A DNA stretch of 64,000 nt from Tomocerus qinae (taxonomy: Eukaryota; Arthropoda; Collembola; Entomobryomorpha; Tomoceridae). The notes under the pieces were generated by a model. The model worked only from the letters and a program-made list of their open reading frames with translations. It was not told where the DNA came from and ran no database searches. Every line of letters begins with the position of its first letter. The stretch's first letter is position 1. The position numbers and the translations under genes were made by a program. The stretch spans positions 88,846,001-88,910,000 of the forward strand of contig CM034546.1 of the NCBI GenBank assembly GCA_020055645.1, given 5' to 3'. This document shows, in pieces, positions 49,701 to 62,275 of this stretch.

Positions 49701-50040
49701 GAGTGAATTTCCCCATGAGATTACTTCCTGTAAATGTAAATCAAGCTCACTATATATAAACCACGATTGAAAATCCACATTTAGAAAACACCAAATAAAC
49801 GGGAGAGAGTGATACATTTTCATGAAAACGTTGCCATTTCCATGAAATTATTTTAAATGATACTCCCTCGTCCAATTCTCGTACAAACCCTGAGGAAATG
49901 TTCTCAGACAAAAATGTTTTTCGAATACTTAAATAATAGCAATTTTGAAAAAACTGTCCACAAATGAAAAGAAATAGGAACTCACTACTATCCATGCGCT
50001 GTGTGACCTTCTTCTTGTCTTTCTCGTTAACTTTCCCCAT
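34725..50040 (-). CDS. Unrecognised helical/coiled-coil protein, five exons, 3' end not found
   Basis: Exons on the minus strand in order: 50040-49986 (ATG at 50040, Kozak-like CCAAAATGG), 49727-49653, 47011-46833, 36433-36250 and 34831-34725. The joint phases are 1, 1, 0 and 1, and both sides agree at every joint; the last exon ends in phase 0 at a strong donor (ACG|gtaagt). The roughly 200 residues start MGKVNEKDKKKVTQRMDS. They continue with LMGKFTQSVRRIVQDVRDEG, a very basic Arg-rich helix (RTNLRLRSTRRRLERNYE), LHTEYEKSKEVRFPRRYTLL, VVRLETNYWALLELPKQEKA, a Glu/Arg-rich helix (NEERLREEKERLE) and IEAENTQLINDLYRLLKRYT. No signal peptide or membrane segment is seen, so a cytoplasmic or nuclear helical protein is likely. 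I do not recognise the family. More exons must lie below 34725. Confidence 0.7.
37325..37955. repeat. Diverged repeat-like sequence with a direct repeat
   Basis: Two copies of GTACACGGTxCxCTTTACTCAGxCGAGCTT...GGCTT are found at about 37767-37820 and 37890-37955, roughly 120 bp apart. They follow a GC-richer segment (AGCTCGTCTAAGAAAGCGAGCTT, CGTCCGTTTGTACGTCCGCC) that looks like part of a dispersed repeat. The element type is not identified. Confidence 0.35.
40265..40496. mobile_element. Foldback element with 13-bp target-site duplication
   Basis: Flanked by identical CTGGTTAGTATCA copies (40252-40264 and 40497-40509). The tips are GTGTTC and GAACAC. Both halves are built from TGGCTGGCTAA / TTAGCCAGCCA words that fold back on each other (AGCCAGCC, CTGGCTGGT, GGCCGGCCGG, TGGCCAAAAA / TTTTTGGCC). 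No ORF is present. The exact direct flanking repeat makes insertion clear. A duplication of 13 bp is longer than usual for common cut-and-paste families. Confidence 0.75.
47012..49652 (-). other. Intron 2 of the minus-strand gene
   Basis: About 2.6 kb between the donor CCAA|gtgagt and the acceptor gatttgacag, both phase 1. It is AT-rich with no other feature seen. Confidence 0.55.
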
Positions 50041-53000
50041 TTTGGCAGCCAGTTTGGCGGCTGGTTTTGTCAGGCACTGTGGCCTGAGCACACACTGTTC
50101 ACTAAAAAAAGTTCGGCGGAGTTAAAGTCTCGATGAAGTCAGTCACTTTGAGTTAAAACGTTTTCCTGTCACTGTTCCCCGCGACAATTTCAATTCCTCC
50201 GGGTGAGTTGCTTTTCCTTTGTTTTTCGACGTGTGCCTAGCGGGTCTGTCGGCCAGGAGCAGCTATAGAAAAAGTAAGATAGATGAAAAGTGTCGAGTTT
50301 CTTCCGTCCTGTCGTCTCCGCTATCGTCTAGTCCGAGTAAGTCTGTGACTGAATAAAAGTAAGCAACAGTTAGAGTGCGAGAGACTGCTTGGCGTCCTCC
50401 GTCTCTCTTTCTGGGTTCACGTCGAGTCTCGACAAGTGAAAGCCAGGAGAAAGTCAGAAGGGTACAATACTGTTGCTCTCTCTCACTCTCCGTCCGTGTT
50501 TAGTCTTGTCTTGTATCTAATTCTGCGCTTGTGTCCTCTTCGGCTGACTATCGATTCCACTCTCTCCGAGGGATCCCTCACCTACCACGATATTATTTTC
50601 CCCTTATTTCCTCTACTCATACATTTTTAATCACATTTCAACGCCTACAATATGTTATAGTACAATAAAAATCGGTTTATGAACAGTGCTTTTTGTACGT
50701 CATAGTATTACTTTATTTTGAGCTATCCTGTGATTACGTATAAATGCTATTTTAACGCGTCCGTTATAAATAATTAAATACATAAAATTGTTTTTAAATT
50801 AAGTTAGCATTAAATATTTATTACTTCATAATTCCAATATTTTCCCTTTTAAAAAAACGTAGTAAAAATGTTTAGTAAGAATCATGTAATATTTTCTACA
50901 AATTGCTTACAGATTAGTAAAATCCTGTGAAATGTTTGATGTAGTTCATTTCAACGAGCACGTTTGTTGGAATTATGTATACGTAATTTATGATTTCTGC
51001 TTATGGTGTATTTTTGAGCAGTGTAGTAAGAATGTCAGTGATGATATTTTAGGTGAAAAAGTCCCTCCTGGGCGAGCGTCGATGGAGTGTGAACATTCCC
51101 CAGGACATTGGAGCCCAGTCGGTAGTAAGTACTTGTAGTATATAGTAGTAAGATGTAGTAGGAAGGTAGAAAGCTTAGGTATGAGACGGGAGGGCAGGAG
51201 GAAAGCAGGCGAGGAGGACAGCAGCCAGGCAGTTTCTCTCCTGATTTCTGCTCTACTCCATGTAACACCTTAGCTATGCTATGCTGGGAAGAAAGGCAAG
51301 AGACTCGACTCGACCACACACACATTATACATCATAGTGACTGACTCAGCAGTAGTAGTAGTAGACATTCTTGTGCTGCTGCTCTAGTAGGGAATGGTAG
51401 TAGAGTGAGTGAGTGAGTGCCCGGCATGCAGGCAAGGAGAGAGTCAGACTGGGCAGGGAAGTTACTTGTTTAGTTGAGTTTAGCTGTTGTGTGATGGGAG
51501 TGAGTAAGTATGAGTTTCTCCGTCCGTTCCATTTCATGCCAGAGTATACAATATAATACTTATCTACAGACAGACAAATACTCGTAGTAAATATATCTGA
51601 CTCGCATTATTGTGGAACGAGAGAGGAGCTACTGGTTGCTAAGTTGTTCTATTTCTCTAGAGTAATTCTATGTAGACTAAGCAGCAGAGCCCAGACGAGG
51701 CAGGCAGACGAGACAGTCGTCTACAATAGTAAATTGAGCTGGGAAAGGAGTGGAAAGTTCCTTTCGCATCCTTCACTTTCCTTTGCCCTTCTCACTCCGT
51801 CCATATGCTTTTATTGTCATTATATCCCGTCTACTCGCCTTCCTCATCCTCATAGCTAAGTCTTTTCTCCTCTGCCTCTCTCTCTAGGCTTAGCTGGCTA
51901 ATAACACACACACACTCTCTCTCAGTCTATTATACTTTCCACTGTCCATTCAACGACTTCCCCCAAATGCAAGAGAATTGAGGAAAGCAGCAGTGAAAAC
52001 ATCTGAAACGTCTTTTCCATTCTCGCCTAATTTCTACTCTCATCTGACTTCTCCACTCCACGTCTTGCTTACAATAAAGCCAAAAAGCAGATTTACAGGC
52101 TTTGTACAATCCATTCTAATCAAATGCAATACAAACTCATTGCTTAAGCACTCTTAATAATCACTACAACTACAAACCTTTTCTGCTTCCCATCTCAGAT
52201 TTACCCAAATAAATAAAATCTCATTCACCAATTCGTACTATAAGTACCACTTTTAATCATTCTTTTAAAAAATAGTAGACGCCCCAGCATTTATTTGAAC
52301 TTCTACGATGTACTTTCAATTCCGTCTCAATATTAATGGGAATACTAACAACATAAAAATAAACCTATATATCTGTACTACAAATATGAGTACACAACAG
52401 GAGTATCATCATCATCACAATAAATAAAGCTGATTATACGTATGGCGCTTGTATGCATGTTACTATGTTCTATGCCATGGACCATGCGGCTTTTTGTTGA
52501 AATGCGCAAGCGCGTGTATAATGCATATTCCATAAAACAATCAAGTCCAATACAGCTTACATTAGCGTATTTTGAAATAGCTAATTAATTTGAAATCCAG
52601 ACAGTATATAATAAAATTTAGTAATCACAGTAATAGTATTTATTTAATTTAGTACTATTTTTATGGAATTTTCTTCCCAAAGTCTACATTGTGCCTGTCA
52701 TTCCATTCCAGCTGGCCAAATTTTGTGGCATAAGCATTTGATGCCTACCTTTTAGGACAGAAAAAATCTTACGTCTGAGGGACTACCTAGGGAATTTACA
52801 GTGACACTTTGTAAATGTGCTAATGATTTTTATAAGGAAAAAGAAATTGCATATAAGTGATACGTCTATTCGAGGAAAAATCACACTGTAGGGACTTCAA
52901 TAGCTTCGCGTCTAAAAATGACTACTGGGCATCTTATAGTTCCTTAAGATAAGCATGCGGTGTGTGCAAACCCTTCTATTGTAGCTTTTTGTCAAATGGT

Positions 53001-55837
53001 ATATCGTAAGCTCTGAACTAACATATTATGCGGGTCAGATGTTACTGACGACTCGTATTCATGCTCACCAGGACGAGAGAAAGTATTATAGAATGAAAAG
53101 CATTGCAGCAGTAAGTTCAAAACTAATGATGGTTTACTCTTCTCTGACGTATAAATCGGAGGAAGAGGCTTTCCTTCAGTTCGGTGAAATAGTCTTATCT
53201 TTCTATCCAACGCTCTTTGTTCCAAAAGAAGAGGAGGAAACAACTCTTGTCTTACTCGCCCTGAGTTGCCACCATGCTTATATTATTAGTCCTGCTGCTG
53301 TAACCTTATAATACTTTGTTACAGGTTTGAACACATTTTCACCTTCTCCTTCTGCTACTAGCTGCAAGTTATCTGGCAGTGGATACTATTTCTGACGAGC
53401 TTTAATAATATATAGCTTTTAATGCTAATGTGTTCGAATTTATTTAATACCAACAGTTTAGAAGAGTATCCTCTAAGGTTATTAAAATTCTAAAATGTCA
53501 TCTGATCTGAATAATATAAATACAAAGTGATTCAAGATAACTACATTATGTAGAGCTTTCACTTTCTTTGTGTGAAAATTTCCCCAACTTTGACCACACT
53601 AAAATTTCATTCAAGTTGACTAAAATTCTAGGGTGGGTTTACGCATATAGAAAGTAAGTAATACTACTAGTAATACTATCAACTACCTTTTGGAACGTAA
53701 ACAAACATACATACGTATAGTATTAACTGTTCATGTACAATGAATTATTTGTCGACCAATAGGGCCGACTTAGGTTATGAAATAAAGGGGGCAGCCCTAT
53801 TTGTAAACCAAAACCATTCTAGAAAAATATATATTATGCAAACTATTCGGAGTCATCTTGGATATGACTATACGGGAAGTATGTAAGGGCTGTTCTGTGT
53901 CTTTTGACTGTGTCTAGCAATACGAACATCTGCGTATGGAGTGTACAGACTCGGTAACAGTTGACTGTAAGAAGTGCACAGACTGAGTCATCGCGATGAC
54001 TCGGTGACCGATGCATCGGTCTAGTCCGAGTAGTAGATAAGAGAAAGGGAATTTGAGATAAACTATTAAGTTTCAACTAATAATCTTTTGTGACCAATTA
54101 TCCCAAAGTCGGGTCTTGGCTTTCCTTTATCTCTTCTTGGCTTTGCTACTATGACATGCATGGACATGGGCTAACAGAAGTGTTTTTCTTCCTTCCTCTT
54201 ATTGTCAGTAGAACACAAAGTCCCTAGCTCTCGTTTGATTCATTTTCATCTAAGAATCCCTCAGAGTCTCCTCACTATCTCTTTTCTGCTCTGACACGTG
54301 TTAGATGTACCAATTGTTCCATACTAGATTTATATGAAGCATTTCATCCACCGTCATTAAGCTCATAATGTCATTTTTTAAAGTTAGTCAATCCATATTA
54401 CCTAGCATGGTCATGGTATTACCATAACACAATTTAACAAATTCGAACCAAAAAACTTTCCGTGCTTAGCCGTACATGAGAGAGATGTGAAAATAAATAA
54501 TGTAATTCAGTATGGTTGAAGGTTCTTCCAGAGACAACGTCCTCTTCAGCCGAAGTTATGTCATTACTTACACTACAAGGCAATTACATTTAATGGTTTT
54601 GACTTTGACATTTTTAATGAACAAAATTATTTTATTGAGCACCGGCATGTTATCTTATTAAGATGTTATTCATATTAATGAATGCCTCTTGTCCCCTTTT
54701 CTTGAAAGCATGTACATTCTTTATTTTTGGTAGTTTCAGGATCAATAAATATTATTCTTGTTGCTCATTAGTTCCAATTGAAAGGTCAAAAGATCACCGT
54801 TTGGGACAAACAAACTTGGCGTATTTGTTTGCTTTCTCGGTGAACTTTTTCAACTTTTCAAAAATGATTTAAACGGAGGGCATAAGGTATATCTGTGTAC
54901 AGACTCTTCTGACTGCCTCGCTTGGCAGAGTCGAGTAGTCGAGTGGTGCATTCACATCACATATGCATGTACACACTACTTAACCACGTTACATCGCTAA
55001 TGTACATATTATTCTACACTTAACACACGTAGAGCACGGCTATATAGAAATTGCTGGGAACGGTATGAATAAGTATGTGAGGGAATTCAGAATTCCTTTC
55101 TATCTCAAGGATGCATTTTTTTGAACCAGAGAGTTGGCTGTTCTACATTTTCTCTTTTTGCTTTTTAGCGACTACTCCACCGAGGTTCTTCCCGACTATG
55201 GCTACACTCATTTTTCATGTTGAATTTCGGCTTGAAAGAAAATCCAGTTTAAACAGAACATAACAAAGCCATAAGAACGTCAGCATACACATCCAGCTTT
55301 GCATATGTGTATTTAGTATTTATTATGCATGTCTGTCTTTTGATATCGCAACTTTGAATCATAATATATGTTTTGCGAAAGCATAGCGAAGAGTAAAGCG
55401 AAGAGTAATTTATGGCAGTTGTTGCTGATGGAAAATGAAGCCTGTTCTCCAAAGCGAGGCAAACCTACGTAAACACAGTAGAAAAGGCTTATACTTACAG
55501 TGTATCATTTTATGATGAATGTTTATTTGAATAGATGTTTGATATTTGTATTTACTCTTTCATATGCTAACTAGCTATTCACAAGATGTAGCTTTGGTTA
55601 TAAAAATGATTTCTGCAGTTGAATCTTTTTTGATGATTTCCCAGGACTGATGAAATGAAAATTGAAATATACGAAGCGAAAGCGTTGGGGAAAGAAAACG
55701 GTGAAAGTGACAGTGGAGAATATTTTATAGTGGAATACAAGTATTGACATTTCTTTCCCTGAAGACGTTTATCTCATTGACCGGGCGCCCCATCAATTAA
55801 AGTTTGAAAATCCCTTTTAAGTGTTTGCTGAGAGATT
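50041..55837. other. Divergent intergenic region between the coiled-coil gene and PPM1K
   Basis: About 5.8 kb that must hold the promoters of both flanking genes. It contains purine/pyrimidine-rich simple sequence (ACACACAC and CTCTCTC near 51.9 kb, GTAGTAGTAG and GTGAGTGAGTGAG at 51.35-51.42 kb) and a pair of perfect palindromes at 53985-54020. No coding exon is supported. Confidence 0.5.
53985..54020. repeat. Two adjacent perfect palindromes
   Basis: GAGTCATCGCGATGACTC (18 bp, 53985-54002) and ACCGATGCATCGGT (14 bp, 54007-54020) are separated by four bases. Both are exact. They could be dimeric factor-binding sites or a remnant of a palindromic element. Confidence 0.6.
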
Positions 55838-58800
55838 ATGGAAAGTGGACGGAGACTAATGGCCAAAGTTCTCAGAACGTTTTTATCCAATTCTCGAAAA
55901 TTGTGTAGTGGTCGCCGAGAAGACAATATCGACTCTTTCGGAAGCTGGGGATGGGACTCACTAGAAACTCTGCCCCTGCACGAATCTTCTATAGATCAAG
56001 GAAAAATTATCCCAAATATTTCCACTTCGTCTGTTGGAGTATCTTCGATGAAAGGACGACGAGCCACAATGGAAGATGTTTACGGAATTGAACAGCTCAC
56101 TGACTCCATTTTATATTTTGCAGTTTTTGATGGTCATGGTGGATCTGCTTGTGCCAAATTCTGCTCTCTTAATTTTCCACGTCACCTCACATACCTTTTC
56201 TCACAAGATGTAGAACCATCTGCTGCTCTACACAAAGCTTTTCTAGAAGTCAACAATGCATATGCAAGATACGTCTCTCTTTTCAACAGAAAAGGTAATT
56301 AAACTAACGTTTCATATCGTAGAGACCGTTTGTGTCTCGGATCGCTACTTTTTAATTCGTAATTATGGATATTTTGGTGTTCTAAAAGCAACTTTCAGTT
56401 CAACGCATAGAAATATAAATCCTTGGTATAGACCCTATCAAGGATTTCTATTTCTATAGTTCAACAGTATTGAAATTGGAAATGTCTTATACCAATACGT
56501 AGTTAGTTTACTACTAGGCCATCAGTACAACTACAAAATTTCAAAAGATTTTCGTGTTAACACTTTTTGGTTTAATTTCGAAATAAGCTAATATTAATCC
56601 AGAGTGTAGTTCCTTGTTTTTTGTAGTATGCATAAACGCTTGGGCATTTAGAATTTGGGATCACCCTACCACACGTACAGACATATAATAAATATATATA
56701 GACAGGTAAATTTATTGCTTTATCTAAGACGGTCGGTGGTTATCATTATAATAGAGATGTTTGACACGTGAGGTAAAATAATTCTAAAAATATTTATGCG
56801 TCATGATTTTTGTCAAACAGTTTTGCAAATACAAACTTTTTGCAATCTACATAAAATCTAAAGACAATATATACCTATATACTACATATTCGAATCAACA
56901 TTTAATCACAAATAGGGAATAACTTATATTGCAATAGTATACTTATTTCGTATTGTGTTGTTAGAGTTGATGTACTAATTCATAGTTTAAACGAGTTGGT
57001 ATTATTTACAGTGATTACAACTTGCGTACTTGTTATTCTAAAGCTATACGTGCTATTTATGCAATACTTGGTCTACCTGAATGTATGTTACTGCGCTACT
57101 ACAATGATTCAACTTCACTGGAAGTAGACGCTTTTGGCACAACAAATTCAATAATCCTATCCATTCAGTTTTAAATACCCGAAGTTTGTATTTATTTATG
57201 CATTAGACTATTACACTTAGAGGAAATAGGGAATCCCACAGAGGAATAATAGCTTTGTGACTGACATAGTATTCCTGCTACCACATATTCAAAATATTGT
57301 ACTACTATTCATTTGTCCTACAATGTGGTTCTCTTTCTTGTCGACGGATTTCAGAATTTGCCCTTGGGAAATGCTAAAGCTACTTACCTTTTAGTTACTT
57401 AAGCTTTGTACAAATGTGCACTAAAGTGAAACGAATACAAAGAGCTTACGCCAATTAAAGTATCACTTACTCAAACGGAGTACCGGAGGTTCGCTGTTAC
57501 GTAACCAATGAACACCGGATATCATTAAAATTTAAAATACAAAACTGGCAGGTTGTTACAGAGAATTTTTCGATTTTGCACTACTTGGCGGAATTACAAT
57601 TTCTGGGAATCCATTATCTGAAAATATTCATTCGTTTGTATACAGATGGAGACCAACCTGAGTCTGCTAAAACTACTTTCATTCACATGCGGAAACTTTA
57701 GAAATCCATTAGGTGCTATTTAACTAATGAATTGTAAGTTGTTGTGTTATGTGGTGCTTTTAGTTCCAATGATTTTCCAAACAATGCAATTTAGCTTAAT
57801 TGTCTTAACGGACCTGTTTAGTTCTGTAGTACACTTTAGCGAAGCCCATTAAAAAAGTAGTAGATGGTTCTAGGAATACTGCGGATAAATCAGAACGTGA
57901 ATGTTTCAAGGGAATTTAAGGACAGTTTATTTTTGTGCATGCAACTTCAACTTGAGGGGTATGTAGCAAGAACTGGGTAGTGTGGGTAGAGCGGGACTGG
58001 ACTTGTGATAAGTTGATTAGAGTTAGACTCATCGTGGAGTCAAGGGAAGGGAAAGTAAACTGATGTAAGACAAACCACTCATTGAATAATTAAGCAAGTT
58101 GTTTGGTTTCGGCTTTGGGTACTTCACTGCACATAATATTAGTACTTTATCCTACTTTAGCTCCAGCAGACTTGAGACAATAAAAGTGAACATTATGTGT
58201 AAGTATCGACTACTCCGCCTGCAGTTCAGTTCTGTTGCATGTTTGCCTTCCCTCCTCCTTTCTCCGTTTTGATTAACTCTCTCCGAACCTTTGTCTCTCC
58301 TCCACTCGACCATTCCTTATCAGCCCAGTATTATTCCTATCAATCGATGCTTTTAAGTATTTAGCAAGTAAGTGAAGTGCTCCACACTGAGACTCCATGC
58401 AAATCTGGTAGTCTGGACACTCTTATATACAGTCAGTATTCAAGAGAGTGACTAGAGTGCGGAAGTGCCGTCGTAGGTTGTTGGCGAGTTTCGATTTCCT
58501 TCGGGCTGCCTTCGCATAGTTCACCAGCTTAGTCAGCTAAATATGAAGGAAGTGAGTGAGTGGACTAGTAATGCTCTAAATGGTAAAGCATGGGAAATTA
58601 AACTCCCAATTGCATTCATTGGTCCTTCAGCCACGGAAAAGTGTAGATTCCTTCCTGCGTGTGGGAGAAATATGTTGGAGAAAGGAGAGAAAGGAAACCA
58701 CTTGTGCAATGGATGAGTTAAATGACGGCATTTATTTCCAGCCGACTCCCACCAACACAGTTTATCTTTTACTACTACTCGCATTCCTTTCCTATCATTA

Positions 58801-61800
58801 TTATTACTATTATCCTTCCTCTCTGTCTTACTCTATGCATCCCACCATTCTTTTCTCCCAGCTTTCCTGCGTATTGCCACTTTGTATCGTACCTAATGGG
58901 CATCCATATGTAATTTATTGCCTATTGTTGTGCCCAAAGATAATCATTCTGTACTTCCAATCATTCATATCCAACCCTTCTTTCAATATTTGGGGTTTTC
59001 TTGCATTCAGCACTTTCATACATACAATTTTGATTTACAGTTACGTATATATCTCTTCTCTATATTATATAACCACAGTCTTGATTATGCTGGAAGTCTA
59101 CCTTTGGAAATTAAGTCACTCATGCTATACTGGGTCTACTAATATAGTATGTTGATGATTGCTGCAATAACTTTGAAATATGTAAAGCTACTACCACTGC
59201 GTGGATAGTCAGCTGAGCTGGGTGTGTTTGCAATTTGCAATTAGACTGAATTTCGAACCTTTTAAAAGTATTTTGTAATAGAACTGGTAGTTTCCTTTGG
59301 GTAAGTTTAATCCCATTTTTGTGAATTCAGTCTCAGACTGCCCTTCCTACTTACACAAACATTGAATGTAGTTATTTGATGAATTGATACACAGTGACCA
59401 GAAAGAGATAAATAGCTTCCCTTATAAAATCTTATGAACTTGTTAAAAAGCAATTTTTAGCAAGTCAGCTAGACACTCTCACCGTCTAACTTACCGTTAT
59501 TCTATCCACTTCCTTGTCTACAAGTCAAAGCAAGAAAGGGTCAAAAACGAATCGATCCGTACTATCAAGCAAACACATTCATTCTTCTATGCTCTTCGTT
59601 CCTCCTTCTTTATGAAACTCCTCTTCCATTTATGACGCCTGGTTTGAAAATTATTTTTCTTTTACCTGTAAACTTACTTTCGATTGAGAATTCATTTAAA
59701 TGGTCTGGAAAAATTACCTCAAAACCCAAAGTGTAGCTATCAGACAGCCTGGTAGGAAGTGAAAGGCACATGTACCTGTATGGAAATTGAAAATGACACA
59801 AATTATCATTAACTTGAAGTCAATTGGTCAGCTAGACGCCAGTTAGAAAGTAGACCAACTAGCAATCTTGGTTAGAGAATTACCTGGGTGCAGTCACCTG
59901 AACTCACAACTGCTAAAAGTAACAAGGCCGCCGTTCGATCTCAGGGGAGGGCCCTTGGCTTCCCCCGCTGCAGAATGTGCGGAATAAACGTTCATTTACC
60001 CACAGACATATACGGGTGTCATGATGATGTCGGGAAGGGCTATCCGCAAAATTCTGTTGAAATTCTTCCAACCTCATTCTGTTTTTCCCCAGACACGAGT
60101 TGACCTGAGACGGGTTACTGTGCTCAAGCAGCTTTTATTAATCTAAGTAAATATGCTCTAATGTTTAAAAATGTAAAATAAAATTTCTTTCTGTTTCAGA
60201 TGAAGTCGCTTTGAATGCTGGCTCGACCGCTACAGTTTGTCTATTGTCAGACAATACGTTTTTACATATAGGTCATGTAAGTACTATATAGCTATTAGTA
60301 TTTTCCGTAATTCATCTCAATATATGCCGACCTACTATGCACTTTCCATGATAAGACTGAAGAACGAAACAGAAGGCTCTTTACATTTTACGAGGATACT
60401 TAATCATTGCTTCTTTACTTTCTGAATACGTCACAACTCACCTGAGGCTACATAATTTATCTACTACACCGGAAAGTACACAAGTTGCAGTTAGTAAAGA
60501 TCCTGTTAAAGTTACTTTTTATTTTATCCATTGTATTACAATTGTGTAGGTTGGAGACAGCCGAGTTTTAATCTGTCGTTCGGGCGAAGCCAGGAAACTG
60601 ACAACGGATCATGTTCCATCTTTAATTGCTGAAAAGGTTTGCATTTCATTCAAAGTAGTTTCTACTAACCAATATTAACCAAAAGTAGTTTTACGGTTAT
60701 GACTAGAGCCATCCATTTACATAACGGTAACTGCATACATGAAATCTGAAACATTACAGGCTTATTACTTACAGACAAATGAAACATTGCTGCTTCATTT
60801 GTCTGAAATATCTTTTGGAGCAGAATACACAGTTATTTTAGTGAAAACATTGCTTTCCCCGTGTAAACATTCCTCTTTTCCACGTTACTTTCACTACACT
60901 TTCCATAATTACACGTATGGAAGTGAGACTGAGGAGAAGAAAGGTGGGGAAGAGTTCTGCAACAGAAAAAGTAATTTATGCTTTATTTTTCAAATAGTTT
61001 TCTGCTTTTTTCCGTGAGACTGCCTTAGGTTTTGACAATGTACCTTGCTAGTGCAGTACAAAAGATTAAGCTTACGTACATGGTATTTTTGTTTTAACAC
61101 ATTACAGTGGTTTAGAAATCATTTGTTTTTAAATGCCTGAAGACAAATGTGACAAAAATGTTGCAGCAAAAAACTGTGGCAAAATATGTTCTATAATTTT
61201 ATAAATGGCTGGAAGACAAGATAGGTAATCTTTTCTATGTTGAAGATGTAGTTCTGTTGAATTTGTTTTGCAGACGCGAATCGAGAAAAGCGGAGGTAGA
61301 TGCAGTCGCACTAGGGTAAATGATCGGCTAGCTATGACTCGGTCAATTGGTGACCTGGAACTGAAACGATTCGGAGTCACTGCTGAACCAGGTTTGTGTT
61401 TTGCTATAAATAATATAGATGAAATTGGTACTCTACTTGCTGTAGTAGTCGAGTTTTTTCTTTTCCACTACATTACGCTATGAGATTTCAAGAGGAAACA
61501 GCACTTTCACCATGTAAATGAAATTTATCTTTCCACGTCCAAATAATTTTTCATCACTCCTTTACCCTGAAGCCTTATTCTATTTTTAGAAAGGTGAAAG
61601 TGCTGGAAATCTAAAAGCTTTCTGTTGTACCAGACAATATTACTTATATATTCTTTAATTATCCTAACATCTCACTTTTCAGTTTCATGATACAAAATTG
61701 CAAATGAAATTTCATTTCACCTAACATATTCTACAACAAACAATAGACTATTGTAACTTGAAACTTGGGCTTTTGGCTCTGAGCGAACTTTACCTGAACT

Positions 61801-62275
61801 TAATACACATTTGTACTATTATGCAGATGTTCGGACGTTGAAAATTGATCATTCACGAGATGCCTTTCTCGTGCTTACGACAGACGGCATTAACAATGTC
61901 ATGAACGACAAGGAGATTATTGAAGCTGTTAAAAGCACAGAGGATCCCTTCAAAGCTTCAATTCTTTTAACAGACACGGTTAGCAATTCTATGATTGGAA
62001 GAATGTCTACCTGAACATTGAACATAATGTCATAAGTCATAGTATTACAACAGCTTTGAATGCTTATATATATTATATAACAATATATGATTGAATGTCC
62101 AGGGAAGTGATTCCAATAATTTACTTTGGCTTCGTTACAGGCATTTCAGTATTCTTCGGAAGACAATTCAAGTTGTTTAGTTGTCCCTTTTGGGAGCTGG
62201 GGAAAGTACAGTGCAGCTGCAACAATTTTCCACTCCTTTGGCAAAAGTTTTGGATCTTCCAGTCGATTTAGTTAA
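55838..62275 (+). CDS. PPM1K: PPM1K, mitochondrial PP2C-family protein phosphatase (BCKDH phosphatase)
   Basis: Six exons: 55838-56294, 60200-60276, 60550-60636, 61274-61391, 61827-61978 and 62141-62275. All phases match, giving 341 residues against 372 in human. The family removes phosphate from the E1-alpha subunit of branched-chain ketoacid dehydrogenase in the mitochondrial matrix, using two Mn/Mg ions. Residues seen: MED at 78-80, VFDGHGG with metal ligand Asp98, GSTATV at 160-165, VGDSR at 179-183, RLAMTRSIGD at 225-234, LTTDGIN with Asp266, and SEDNSS with Asp305. The end VVPFGSWGKY closely matches PPM1K specifically, as does LVLTTDGIN. Residues 1-27 are Arg/Ser-rich without acidic residues after Glu2 and look like a mitochondrial targeting sequence; Met8 would make an even better one. 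The loop before RLAMTRS is about five residues shorter than in human. Poly(A) signals lie at 62562 and 62694. Confidence 0.92.
56295..60199 (+). other. 3.9-kb intron 1 of PPM1K
   Basis: Runs from AAAAG|gtaatt to ctgtttcag, phase 1 on both sides. The open frames within (such as 58580-59155) are Tyr/Leu/Ser-rich chance frames in pyrimidine-rich DNA. A GC-richer patch at 59880-60080 (GGCCGCCGTTCGATCTCAGG) may be a short interspersed repeat, but no pol III box pair could be confirmed. Confidence 0.6.

Noticed and set aside
58580-59155. 191-codon open frame inside PPM1K intron 1
   Set aside because: Tyr/Leu/Ser/Phe-rich product of pyrimidine-rich DNA, no splice or start support, and overlapping open frames of equal quality on both strands.
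59880-60110. Possible tRNA-derived SINE (CCGTTCGATCTC similar to a B box)
   Set aside because: No A box at a suitable distance, no poly(A) or simple tail, and no flanking duplication could be found.
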